A stretch of DNA of 64,000 bases from Thiothrix fructosivorans (GTDB lineage Bacteria > Pseudomonadota > Gammaproteobacteria > Thiotrichales > Thiotrichaceae), in contig NZ_JAFMPM010000005.1 of the NCBI RefSeq assembly GCF_017349355.1, positions 124,001 through 188,000 of the forward strand, written 5' to 3'. The notes under the pieces are model-generated. The model saw only the letters and a list, made by a program, of their open reading frames with translations, had not been told where the DNA came from and did not search any database. Made by a program: the position numbers and the translations under genes. Positions 52,638-61,249 of this stretch are shown here, piece after piece; position 1 is the first letter of the stretch; every line of letters begins with the position of its first letter.

Positions 52638-54406
52638 TTCGCTGGTGCTGTGTCTGTTTAGTGCTGTTGGGGTTGGGCGGCTGTACACCTGAGCCTTCTG
52701 GCACGGGTTTGCAAGTGAAAGCGATTGGCGTGTTAGACCGCTTTGCCCCCTTTGAACCTGTCGGTGGTAGTGCGGAAATTGCGCTGTTTGCGGCGCGGAA
52801 TGAGTATGAAGGTTTTCAATTTGTGATTACGGCGGGAGGTCGTGGCGCAGCAAATGTGCAAGTGCGTATTTCCCCGTTACGCAATGCTGCGGGTGATAGT
52901 ATTGCCGGTATTGAGGTGTTTCGTGAGCGTTATGTGCAGGTGAGCAAGCCCTCCCCGCATTCACCGTATCCGCCGCAAGCATGGCCGGATATTTTATTGC
53001 CTGCTGGCAAAACATCCGCCATCACGGCAGCGGCGTATCGTGCTTTTCCGCAAAATCTTGTGGCGGGTGAAAATTTGCCCGTGTGGGTGGATGTGCATGT
53101 TCCTGCTGTCACGAAACCCGGTGTGTATACGGGGGAGGTGCTGGTGACGGCGGATGGGCAAGCTACCGTGTCATTGCCGATTACCCTGACGGTGTGGACG
53201 TTTACGTTGCCGGAGCGTTCGCCATTGCGCACGGTATTTGGTACGAATGGCTTCCGTGTGGCGGAGATTTATGACTTTGAGCGCACGGGCGAGTCGGTGC
53301 AAGACAATCGCCTGATTCGTGCTTATAACGATTTCATGCTGGATCATTATTTGACACCGGAGAGCCTATGGGATGCGTCGCCCGAAGCGGATGCCACTGG
53401 TAAACCCCATTTCCAGCGTACCTTGGCGGGGTTGGGGACGGTGACGGAAAACATGCGTCACTACATGCAGGATAAACACGCCTCGGCTTACACTTATGTG
53501 TTTGCGGATAGTTATCCGTTTGCTGATCCGTTGGGTAAAGATCGCAAGAAGGCGCAGCAATTTATACGTGAATACGCCGGATGGTGTGCGGCAAACGCAG
53601 GTGCGGAACGGTGTTATACCGATCCGTCGTTTGTGGATGAGCCGGATACCCGCGAGGCGTATCAAGCGGTACAGCGTTGGGGAACGTTTTTTGACGAAGT
53701 ACGCCTGCCAAAAGGTGAAAAAATTCACTTTCAAGTCAGTGAGCCGCCACTCAATGAACAGCCGGAATTAGGCAATTTAGCGGGCGCTGTGGATGTGTGG
53801 ATTCCGAAATTCTACGATCTTTGGCGCGATGTCGATCATCTCGGTAAAAAGGTGGTGGAGCAACGTTTGGCGGCGGGTGAGGAAGTCTGGGCGTATACCG
53901 CGTTAGTGTTGGATTTTGCCGAATACCGTAAAAATAATCCTCGCGCTGATGCTTTAGCAGGTAACTATCCGCCCGTTTGGCAATTGGATTTTCCGGCGAT
54001 TAATTACCGTGTGCCAACGTGGTTATTTCATCGTTATGGCGTAACGGGCTTGGGCTATTGGGATACGTTGGCATGGTCAGCAGGCACGGATATTTGGCAC
54101 GATGCGGCAAGTTTTATCAGCGATAATCCGTCGAGTGTGGTGTTTAATGGCGATGGTTTGTTGGTTTATCCTGCGAAACATGCACAGATAGGTTTCGATG
54201 CGCCGCTGGCTTCGTTACGGCTGAAATGGATTCGTGCGTCGGTGGAAGATTACATGTACATCGACTTGCTGTTGCAGGCGGGTGAAACCGACTTTGTGAA
54301 CCAGCAACTGGGGCGTATTGCTCGCCATTTCGGTGATTGGGATAACAACCCGACCTTATTAATGCAAGTACGGCAGGCGTTAGGCGAACGCTTGGCAAGC
54401 CTATGA
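52622..54406 (+). CDS. Lipoprotein with DUF4091 (GH123-like) domain
   Basis: This is a 594-residue protein. The N-terminal leader ends in the lipobox LGGC, so it should be a lipoprotein. A beta-sandwich domain (residues ~25-200: EIALFAARNEYEGFQFVI, YTGEVLVTADG) precedes a DUF4091-type domain with DEPDTREAYQ, DVWIPKFYDL, WAYTALVLDF and GLGYWDTLAW. This group is related to GH123 glycoside hydrolases. Its place in the operon suggests a role in cutting or finishing the polysaccharide. The start overlaps the GT4 gene; the stop overlaps the next start (ATGA). Confidence 0.82.
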   Translation: MARALIRWCCVCLVLLGLGGCTPEPSGTGLQVKAIGVLDRFAPFEPVGGSAEIALFAARNEYEGFQFVITAGGRGAANVQVRISPLRNAAGDSIAGIEVFRERYVQVSKPSPHSPYPPQAWPDILLPAGKTSAITAAAYRAFPQNLVAGENLPVWVDVHVPAVTKPGVYTGEVLVTADGQATVSLPITLTVWTFTLPERSPLRTVFGTNGFRVAEIYDFERTGESVQDNRLIRAYNDFMLDHYLTPESLWDASPEADATGKPHFQRTLAGLGTVTENMRHYMQDKHASAYTYVFADSYPFADPLGKDRKKAQQFIREYAGWCAANAGAERCYTDPSFVDEPDTREAYQAVQRWGTFFDEVRLPKGEKIHFQVSEPPLNEQPELGNLAGAVDVWIPKFYDLWRDVDHLGKKVVEQRLAAGEEVWAYTALVLDFAEYRKNNPRADALAGNYPPVWQLDFPAINYRVPTWLFHRYGVTGLGYWDTLAWSAGTDIWHDAASFISDNPSSVVFNGDGLLVYPAKHAQIGFDAPLASLRLKWIRASVEDYMYIDLLLQAGETDFVNQQLGRIARHFGDWDNNPTLLMQVRQALGERLASL

Positions 54407-55605
54407 ATACTCTGCGCAATATCGCGATGTTTTTCGTGATGCTGTTGGTATTTGCGTTGCCAACCGATGGTGCTGTCGAAATTGCGGGCATGTCTTTGGT
54501 AAAAATTGCGGGTTTGATGGCGTTTGGGCTGACGGCTGTGTTAATGATGATGGGCAATAGTGTCCATGCCGTGTCGAGTTTTCACACGGGTGTATTGCTG
54601 TATGTGGCTTGGGTGGTGTTGTCGTATACGTGGTCGGAAATGCCAGTACCGTATGAAACCGCGCAGGCAGTCAGTAGCGAACAATCGTTGAAAAGCAATC
54701 TGTATATTTTAATGATTAGTTTGCTGTTGTTTCAGTTGGCGAATACCCAGCAAGATTTGCATAAATTGTACATTGCGTTTGTGTTGGGTTCGTTTTGGCT
54801 GGTGTATTTGATGGTGAAAGATTATCAAATTTCCGCGAATACGGTGCGGCATGAAATCAAGCAATTCGATGCGAATGAGGTGTCGGTTAAATTGGCGATG
54901 GTAATTCCCTTGGCGATTTATTTGCTGACGCATACGCGAGAATGGTGGTGGCGTTTATTGGGGCTGGCGTATATTCCCGCCGCTGCCTTTACCATTTTGA
55001 TTACCGGTTCGCGGACTGGGGCGGTGATTATGGTATTGGGATTGGCAGGCTTTGTTCCTACGGTGTTACGCTCTGGGGTAATGGGTAAGATTGCTAGTGT
55101 ATTGGTCGTGGTGGTAGCGCTGATTGCGATTGCCAATGTGATCCCGCAAAAAACCATTGAGCGTATTTTTACGACCGGAAAGGAAATCTCCAGCGGCACA
55201 TTGAACGAACGCAGCGTAATATGGGCGAATGCGTATGAAGAGTGGGAGGAAAGCCCGTTTTATGGTCATGGGTTAGGTTCTTTCCGCCGCATTATTAATC
55301 CGTATCATGTGGATTACACCGCACATAACAGTTTTGTCGCGATCACTGCTGAGCAGGGCATTATTGGCACAATGTTGTACTTAACGGTGATCACGCTGGC
55401 ATTGGCTGCTGCGTGGCGCTTGCCCGGTGATGATCGTTGGTTGATGTTACTGATGTTATTGATTGTGATGATTGGGCAGATGTCCCTGACATTGCAAGAC
55501 CGTATGTATATTTGGTTTGCCTACGCGCTGACCGTTTTGAATCTTTATATTAAAAATAACGCATTAACTGCTGAAAACGTCAATAAGGTTCGCATTAACG
55601 TATGA
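54403..55605 (+). CDS. O-antigen ligase/Wzy-like polymerase
   Basis: This 400-residue membrane protein has about ten to eleven spans and a large loop with GTLNERSVIWANAYEEWEES and GHGLGSFRRI. A conserved HNSFVAITAEQGIIG follows, which is typical of the Wzy_C (O-antigen ligase/polymerase) family. It should join repeat units outside the inner membrane. It overlaps both neighbours by 4 bases, so it is in the same transcript. Confidence 0.85.
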   Translation: MNTLRNIAMFFVMLLVFALPTDGAVEIAGMSLVKIAGLMAFGLTAVLMMMGNSVHAVSSFHTGVLLYVAWVVLSYTWSEMPVPYETAQAVSSEQSLKSNLYILMISLLLFQLANTQQDLHKLYIAFVLGSFWLVYLMVKDYQISANTVRHEIKQFDANEVSVKLAMVIPLAIYLLTHTREWWWRLLGLAYIPAAAFTILITGSRTGAVIMVLGLAGFVPTVLRSGVMGKIASVLVVVVALIAIANVIPQKTIERIFTTGKEISSGTLNERSVIWANAYEEWEESPFYGHGLGSFRRIINPYHVDYTAHNSFVAITAEQGIIGTMLYLTVITLALAAAWRLPGDDRWLMLLMLLIVMIGQMSLTLQDRMYIWFAYALTVLNLYIKNNALTAENVNKVRINV

Positions 55606-56669
55606 AAAAGATCGCCATTGTCATTGCCGAATTGGCTGCACCGGGTGGTGCAGAAAAAGTCGCAGTGGATCTCGCCGAGGAGTTTCGCCAGCGTGATTAC
55701 GAGGTGACAGTCGTGAAATTTGCGCGATTACCACCGGGTATTACGCGCCATGATATTCCGGTACGCATGATCAATTTGGACATTCCTGAGCGACCGGGTG
55801 GTTTATTGACCCAAGTGTCTATCTTGTTACAGCGTGCGTGGCAATTTCGTAAGTTGTTCCAACGTGAGCAATTTGATCATATTTTTTCGTTTCTGGAAGC
55901 CGCGAATGTGCCGTGTGCGCTGGCGTGTGCGGATTCAGTGCTGTCTATCCACCTTGACCCCAGCACCATGACGCGCAGCGAATGGCTGGCATTTCGTTGG
56001 CTGTATCCGCGTGCTAAACGGGTGATTGCGGTATCGCGCCAGATGCAAGACTTGCTGGAAAAGCAGGCGCATTTAAAGAATGTGAATTGCATCTACAACC
56101 CCGTGAATACCCGTTTGATTCGTGAAAAAGCGCAAGCATCCATCGACATTGACGGGCGTTTCATTCTGGCGGTGGGGCGTTTAGAAAAACAGAAACGCTT
56201 TGATTTATTGCTGGAAGCCTTTGCACACAGCCAAGCACGGCAAGAGTGCAAATTAGTGATCGTGGGGCGCGGCAGTCAACAAGAAGCCCTTGAGCAAGGT
56301 ATTCAGCGCTTGGGGTTGGAGGAACAGGTAATACTGGTGGGTTTTGATCCTAACCCTTACAAATACATGGCGAAAGCAGATTTTCAAGTGATGAGCAGTG
56401 ATTACGAAGGCTATCCGCTGGTGTTAATTGAGGCATTGTCGCTGGGATGTCCGATTGTTTCGACCGATTGTCCGACGGGGCCACGCGAGATTATTCGGCA
56501 CGGTGAGAACGGTTTACTGGTCGAGAAAGGCAATATTATGGCGATTGCGGGCGGTATTGACGCGTTGTTTTTTGATGCTGAAATGCGTGAGACGATGCGT
56601 CAGCAGGCGCAAGAATCGGTGCGCGGCAATGATATTGCCGCAGTAGCGGATGCGTGGTTGGCAGCATGA
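55602..56669 (+). CDS. Glycosyltransferase family 4, copy 2
   Basis: This 355-residue GT4 enzyme is parallel in layout to the one at 51570: VIAELAAPGGAEKVAVDL, RWLYPRAKRVIAVSRQ, NCIYNPVN, ILAVGRLEKQKRF and STDCPTGPREIIRHGENGLL. Shared length and blocks indicate a past duplication with later change of specificity. It overlaps the Wzy-like and the next gene by 4 bases. Confidence 0.92.
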   Translation: MKKIAIVIAELAAPGGAEKVAVDLAEEFRQRDYEVTVVKFARLPPGITRHDIPVRMINLDIPERPGGLLTQVSILLQRAWQFRKLFQREQFDHIFSFLEAANVPCALACADSVLSIHLDPSTMTRSEWLAFRWLYPRAKRVIAVSRQMQDLLEKQAHLKNVNCIYNPVNTRLIREKAQASIDIDGRFILAVGRLEKQKRFDLLLEAFAHSQARQECKLVIVGRGSQQEALEQGIQRLGLEEQVILVGFDPNPYKYMAKADFQVMSSDYEGYPLVLIEALSLGCPIVSTDCPTGPREIIRHGENGLLVEKGNIMAIAGGIDALFFDAEMRETMRQQAQESVRGNDIAAVADAWLAA

Positions 56670-57760
56670 GTGCCGTCCCCCACTGCAAAATCATTGCACA
56701 CAGTGACAGCCCGCATTTGTCGCAGGTGTATACCGGTTTCAGGTTGTTACAACAGGCGGGGGCGCTCAAATTGCACTATGAATTGGGCGATTGTCAGCTT
56801 CGCGGTAAAGCCTTGCGTCAGCACGCGCCGCCGTTAGGTGGGCTTTATGTGCAACTGAATGATGGGCATGTGGTGTATTACGATGTCCGCGATGGTGCTG
56901 ATTTTGATGCAGAAGCGTTAGATGTTGCCGACTTCTATTTCAAACGCAGTTATTCGCGTGCGGATACGCCTGCGCAATATTCCAATAAAGTGATGCCGTT
57001 AGGGTTAAATTACGAAATTTACCCCGACAAACCCAGTGTTGCGGATATTCGCAAATGGATGAGTCAGCCGCGTTTATCGAAGTATTTTCTACGCAGTGCG
57101 GCGCAAATAGCCACGCAGTTGACGGGGTATCCGTTCTTATTTGTACCTACCTTGAGTCGGGTACAGGCGATGCCGGATGTATCCAGTGAACCACGCATTT
57201 TGTTTATGATGCACGCTTGGGACCCTGATGAGATTGCTGATTTGCCTGAAGCGACCCGCGCTGATCGACGTCATGTGAATGCAATGCGTGCCGAGTGTGT
57301 CAGCGTGTTGCGGCAAGCGTTTGGGGAACGTTTTTACGGTGGCTTTGCACACAGTGAATATGCGCTTAAACATTACCCCGATGCGTTATTGCCGGATAAT
57401 CAGTTAGCCGGTAAAGCAAAGTATTTGGAGCTTTTGAAAAATCATGCTATTTGCATTGCCACCACCGGTTTGCACGGTTCGATTGGTTGGAAGTTTGCAG
57501 AATACGTGGCGTTTTCGCGGGCGATTGTATCGGAGCAATTAGCGTTTGAAGTGCCGCATGGTTTTCAGCAGGGTAGCCATTATTTAGCGTTTTCAACAGC
57601 TCAAGAATGCGTTGAAGTTGTGGCGCGTTTAATGCAAGATACGGCGTTAAGAACGCAGCTTATGCAAAATAATCATGCTTACTATCAGCACTATTTAAAA
57701 CCTGATCAGTTGGTGGCTCACACTCTCGCGGTTGTTTCAGGGAGTGCCCATGTTTCTTAA
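56666..57760 (+). CDS. Hypothetical protein of the exopolysaccharide operon
   Basis: This 364-residue protein is soluble. The start (AHSDSPHLSQVYTGFRLLQQAG) and KRSYSRADTPAQY, VMPLGLNYEIYP and IATTGLHGSIGWKFAEYVAFSRAIVSE look like GT-B-type or exostosin-like proteins, but no family is clear. The start overlaps the previous stop (ATGA), and the end overlaps the Wzx-like gene. A glycosyltransferase role is likely by context only. Confidence 0.7.
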   Translation: MSAVPHCKIIAHSDSPHLSQVYTGFRLLQQAGALKLHYELGDCQLRGKALRQHAPPLGGLYVQLNDGHVVYYDVRDGADFDAEALDVADFYFKRSYSRADTPAQYSNKVMPLGLNYEIYPDKPSVADIRKWMSQPRLSKYFLRSAAQIATQLTGYPFLFVPTLSRVQAMPDVSSEPRILFMMHAWDPDEIADLPEATRADRRHVNAMRAECVSVLRQAFGERFYGGFAHSEYALKHYPDALLPDNQLAGKAKYLELLKNHAICIATTGLHGSIGWKFAEYVAFSRAIVSEQLAFEVPHGFQQGSHYLAFSTAQECVEVVARLMQDTALRTQLMQNNHAYYQHYLKPDQLVAHTLAVVSGSAHVS

Positions 57761-59225
57761 GCACGGCATTGTCTATTTTCTGTCGATGTTAGCCCCAGCA
57801 TTATCGAGCTTTATTGCGGTGGCATTCTATACGCGCTGGATGAATACTGCCGAATACGGCATTTACACCACGGTATTGATGGTCGGATCAAGTATTAACA
57901 GCATTATGTTGGGTTGGCTACAAGCGGGGATCATGCGCTTTTGGAGCGATAAGTTGGTTTCAGTCGAAGCGATCCGCGATTTGATTGCTACGGCGGTATT
58001 GGTAACGTCGATACTGGTCGCCATTGCTTTATTGCTGTTTGCGTTGGTATCGGGCGAGTTTCATGTGGCTTGGGTTTTGGCGTTGTTATTTGTCGCTACG
58101 GCGTTATATGAGGCGTGGCAACGCATTAATTCGATTACGTTTCAGACGAATCATTATCTGATCGCTGAAATTGCGCGGGCGGTGATGATCGTGAGTATCG
58201 GGTTATTGCTGGTGCACTGGGGATTTTCATGGATGGGGGCGGCATTAGGTGTGGTTCTCAGTAACCTCATTGTGTTGCTCTTTTCTTCTAGCTTCTGGAC
58301 ATTGCTGAAACCGCAATTTGCCACGCTTGATCAGGCTGTGTTGAAAAAGATTTTAGTGTACGGCATTCCGATGAGCTTATCCGCGATTCTCTTTGGCGTG
58401 ATTCAAATTTCTGAACGTACCTTGATTGGTTGGTTTAGTGGTTACGAATTGGTGGGTAAATACGCCGCTGCTTATAATCCGCCGCGCCAAATATTGTTTA
58501 TGATTGCGGGTGCATTAAATATGGCAGCTTATCCTTTGATTATTCATGCGTTAGAAAATGAAGGGGCGGAACAGGCGGCGAATAAAATGCGTGATTATAC
58601 CGTGTTTTATGTTGGCGTATTTGCGGCGTGTGCCTTCGGATTTATGGGTATTGCTGATGTATTTCTGCCTATTTTGATTGGCGCTGAATTTGTGGAAGCG
58701 GCATTGCAGTTCTTACCGTGGGTCGTATTGGCTGTTACCTTTCATGCATTTTATCTGTTCTATATTTCGTTATTTTTTCAAATCAATAAACAGACGATCA
58801 AAGAAATTCAGGTGATTTTCTTAGGGGCGGTGGTGAGTGTGGTGTTGAATGTGCTGTTATTGCCGCTCTACGGTTTGATGGGGGCAGCGATTACTGCCAT
58901 CCTGACGTATTTTGCGTGTGTGGTGTACGGGTATTTTCGGGGTAAAGGTGATTTTCGGGTAGCCTTGCCGTGGGTAGACATCGCTAAAATTGGGTTGGCA
59001 GCATTGCTGATGTATGCGTTGATGCACCAGACACCCAGCTTGCCACAGCCTATTGCCACCTTATTGTTGAAAATGTTGGTGGGCGGCGTGTCTTACGCTG
59101 TACTGGTTTGGTTGTTGAATATTGGTAATGTGCGTCAACGCTTAAAAGGGAGGCTAGGATGGCTAAGATTCTCTATGTCGTCACTTTGGGTGCGTAGGCG
59201 TCTTAATTGCACTGAAAAACAATGA
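57750..59225 (+). CDS. Wzx-type polysaccharide flippase, C-terminus altered by insertion
   Basis: This 491-residue protein has about 12-14 membrane helices, with the MATE/polysaccharide-synthase start LSMLAPALSSFIAVAFYTRWMNTAEYGIY. It should flip the lipid-linked repeat unit. The ATG at 57750 has GGGAG upstream and lies 11 bases inside the previous gene. The last ~26 residues (from KGRLGWLRF) come from DNA that also holds the start of a next gene and then the mobile element, so the original C-terminus was probably different. The membrane part is complete. Confidence 0.85.
   Translation: MFLKHGIVYFLSMLAPALSSFIAVAFYTRWMNTAEYGIYTTVLMVGSSINSIMLGWLQAGIMRFWSDKLVSVEAIRDLIATAVLVTSILVAIALLLFALVSGEFHVAWVLALLFVATALYEAWQRINSITFQTNHYLIAEIARAVMIVSIGLLLVHWGFSWMGAALGVVLSNLIVLLFSSSFWTLLKPQFATLDQAVLKKILVYGIPMSLSAILFGVIQISERTLIGWFSGYELVGKYAAAYNPPRQILFMIAGALNMAAYPLIIHALENEGAEQAANKMRDYTVFYVGVFAACAFGFMGIADVFLPILIGAEFVEAALQFLPWVVLAVTFHAFYLFYISLFFQINKQTIKEIQVIFLGAVVSVVLNVLLLPLYGLMGAAITAILTYFACVVYGYFRGKGDFRVALPWVDIAKIGLAALLMYALMHQTPSLPQPIATLLLKMLVGGVSYAVLVWLLNIGNVRQRLKGRLGWLRFSMSSLWVRRRLNCTEKQ
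59159..59197 (+). pseudogene. Start of a glycosyltransferase-like gene, cut by an integrative element
   Basis: The frame ATG..TAG reads MAKILYVVTLGA. It is preceded by GGGAGG six bases before the ATG. This start pattern resembles glycosyltransferases whose sequence would continue with a Gly-rich loop. Here it stops after 12 codons, just before the integrase and its palindromic flank. The rest of the gene is expected beyond the far end of the element. Confidence 0.55.
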
Positions 59226-59318
59226 ATTAGTACAGCATCTGTACAGTTTTGTCTTGAAAATACCGGTGCGGACACGGTATCTTTAACGGTACTAATTTGA
59301 CAGCAGGAAACAGATACC
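59198..59318. other. Probable attachment-site flank with inverted repeats
   Basis: This short stretch is dense in symmetric sequence: GTACAG-CAT-CTGTAC (59230-59244), ATTAGTAC (59226-59233) complementary to GTACTAAT (59289-59296), and ATACCG near 59260 with CGGTAT near 59275. Such sites are common for binding of a tyrosine integrase or its control at the element end. The exact core cannot be set without the other end. Confidence 0.5.
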
Positions 59319-60587
59319 GTGGCAGCACTGAAAGACAGATACCTGAGACAAGTTCTAGCCGGTGAAGTTGTTCCAGACAAAACAAAGCTCACCGACAAAA
59401 ACGGGCTGTACCTGCTGGTGAAGCAATTAAGCAAAGGCGGGGTTGGGCTGTACTGGCGTTTTGACTTCCAATATGCAGGCAAGCGCAAAACGCTATCACT
59501 GGGAACGTTCCCGCTTGTATCAATTACGGCAGCAAGGGAACGGCTACTGGAAGCAAAGCTTAACCTGTCGAAAGGCATTAACCCGTCAGTCGAGCGTGAG
59601 GCAGCAAAGGCACAGAAAGTATCGCCTGACACATTCAAGTCGCTGGCTGAAGAATGGCTGGCACGCAAGGACGGAGGTGTTGGCCCCGAAAGGCATGACG
59701 CCATTACCAGCAAGCTTGAACGCTACGTGTACCCATCAATAGGCAGCAAGGCGGTTCAGGAAGTTATCCCTAAAGATGTGGTCAGTATTCTCAGAAAGGT
59801 AGACGGCCTTGGCTATCCGGTGGCTGCGCGTGAAACCATCTCAATCATCGGATCGGTATTCCGGTATGCGATGGCGACAGGGGCTGCCGACAGGAACCCT
59901 GCTGACTTGGATTTGGTCGCCTTGATAAAGCCACACGTTAAGCAGCACCATCCAACCATCACAGAGCCAGCAAGGATAGGCGAGCTGTTACGCAAGATTG
60001 ATGGATACCACGGACATGCAGCGACACGTTATGCACTGCAACTGATGCCGCTGCTGATGTTGAGACAGGGTGAGCTGAGGTCGACAAGGTGGGATGAAAT
60101 CGACTGGGAGGCCAAGACATTAACGATCCCTGCCATGCGGATGAAACTCAGGGTTCACCTGAAAGAAGCAAACCGTGAACAGGATAGACATGTCGTGCCG
60201 CTGTCAACACAGGCGATTGCCATATTCCGTCAGTTGCATGAGATCAGCGGGATGTTTGAGCATTGCTTCCCTAACCAGAGAAACCCACGGTCGTTCATGT
60301 CAAGCAACACCATTGGAGGAGCCTTGCTGCGTATAGGTATTTCAGGTGACGAACTCACCCCGCATGGGTTTCGTAGCATGGCAAGTACGCTGCTGAATGA
60401 AATGGCTTGGAACCCGGATGCCATTGAACGGCAACTGGCACACGTTGAGCGGAATACCGTGCGACGCTCATATAATCACGGCACGTACCTAGATGAACGC
60501 CGGGAAATGCTTCAGGCTTGGGCTGATTATCTGGACAGTCTGCGACTCGGTGGCGATGTCGTGCCGTTCCGAAGGAAGACCGCCTAG
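59319..60587 (+). CDS. Tyrosine integrase (P4-like, DUF4102 N-terminus)
   Basis: This 422-residue site-specific recombinase has a DUF4102-type N-terminal arm-binding domain (TDKNGLYLLVKQLSKGGVGLYWRFDFQYAGKRKTLSLGTFPLVS), a core-binding domain (~residues 95-190), and a catalytic domain with Arg in LRQGELRSTRW, His-x-x-Arg in LTPHGFRSMASTLLNE, and the Tyr in RRSYNHGTYL. The start is GTG with AGGAAA 8-13 bases upstream. It is located next to the cut gene, so it marks the left end of the element. Confidence 0.93.
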   Translation: MAALKDRYLRQVLAGEVVPDKTKLTDKNGLYLLVKQLSKGGVGLYWRFDFQYAGKRKTLSLGTFPLVSITAARERLLEAKLNLSKGINPSVEREAAKAQKVSPDTFKSLAEEWLARKDGGVGPERHDAITSKLERYVYPSIGSKAVQEVIPKDVVSILRKVDGLGYPVAARETISIIGSVFRYAMATGAADRNPADLDLVALIKPHVKQHHPTITEPARIGELLRKIDGYHGHAATRYALQLMPLLMLRQGELRSTRWDEIDWEAKTLTIPAMRMKLRVHLKEANREQDRHVVPLSTQAIAIFRQLHEISGMFEHCFPNQRNPRSFMSSNTIGGALLRIGISGDELTPHGFRSMASTLLNEMAWNPDAIERQLAHVERNTVRRSYNHGTYLDERREMLQAWADYLDSLRLGGDVVPFRRKTA

Positions 60588-60646
60588 CAGGAAAGGAATG
60601 TTCAGGGTGTGGTGGGTATCGCTTCGCTCTGCTGCTTATGGGGGCT

Positions 60647-60883
60647 TTATTGAATGAAGCCCTCGGTCACATAGAGCAAAGCCAAGCCAGCTACAGCGGC
60701 AGAACCCCACCAGAAAATGCTGAACACGATCTGCATCCATGACTGCTTAGTGCTCCAAACCTCAACCTCTGCCTCACCATTGACGACCCTGACAACCACC
60801 GAAATGTTCAGGTAGTCGATGTCGACTTGTTTCTTACCACCTTCTCTCACCACCATCCGCCCAAGGATTTTCTTCAGTTCCAT
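60647..60883 (-). CDS. Small membrane protein of the integrative element
   Basis: This 78-residue protein has a polar N-terminal half (MELKKILGRMVVREGG, then a beta-rich VDIDYLNISVVVRVVNGEAEVEVW) and one membrane helix at the C-terminal end. GGGAG lies about 8 bases before the ATG. No family is recognised. It may cooperate with the next gene. Confidence 0.55.
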   Translation of the reverse strand: MELKKILGRMVVREGGKKQVDIDYLNISVVVRVVNGEAEVEVWSTKQSWMQIVFSIFWWGSAAVAGLALLYVTEGFIQ

Positions 60884-60925
60884 GACTGTCACTCCCGTAA
60901 AAAACTGATGATGCGCCAAATGCCA

Positions 60926-61132
60926 TTACAGGTACTTGGATAACAGAAAAACTATGATGAAGACCACCACAACAGTCCAAAAGGCTTCCTTCAGGCGCTC
61001 GTGTTTCTGCCTAATATCATGAAAACGGACATCAACGTCAAGATCAAGGCGATCTAATTTCTTTTCTAGCCTTTGTAATTTCTCATGCAGAAGTTCGTAA
61101 TTTTGTTCGTTTCGGTCGTCGGTAGATTGCAT
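60926..61132 (-). CDS. Small coiled-coil membrane protein of the integrative element
   Basis: This 68-residue protein is a charged coiled coil (residues ~8-48) followed by a single C-terminal membrane helix (VVVVFIIVFLLSKYL). It is encoded 43 bases upstream of the 78-residue protein. No family is recognised. Confidence 0.55.
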   Translation of the reverse strand: MQSTDDRNEQNYELLHEKLQRLEKKLDRLDLDVDVRFHDIRQKHERLKEAFWTVVVVFIIVFLLSKYL

Positions 61133-61222
61133 ATTGATTAACCAGATCAGCAGATTATTATTGGTCAGAATTTACCACGACTAACGCCAGCAAAAGAATG
61201 ACGGCTATCACACAAAAGCAGA

Positions 61223-61241
61223 AGCCCGGATTTACCGAGCC
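61223..61241 (-). terminator. Possible terminator of the replication gene
   Basis: Read on the minus strand, GGCTCGG pairs with CCGGGCT (with G-U pairs) around a 5-base loop, nine bases after the stop of the replication protein. A T-rich CTTTTG follows. It is weak but well placed. Confidence 0.4.
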
Positions 61242-61249
61242 TCGCTGTG

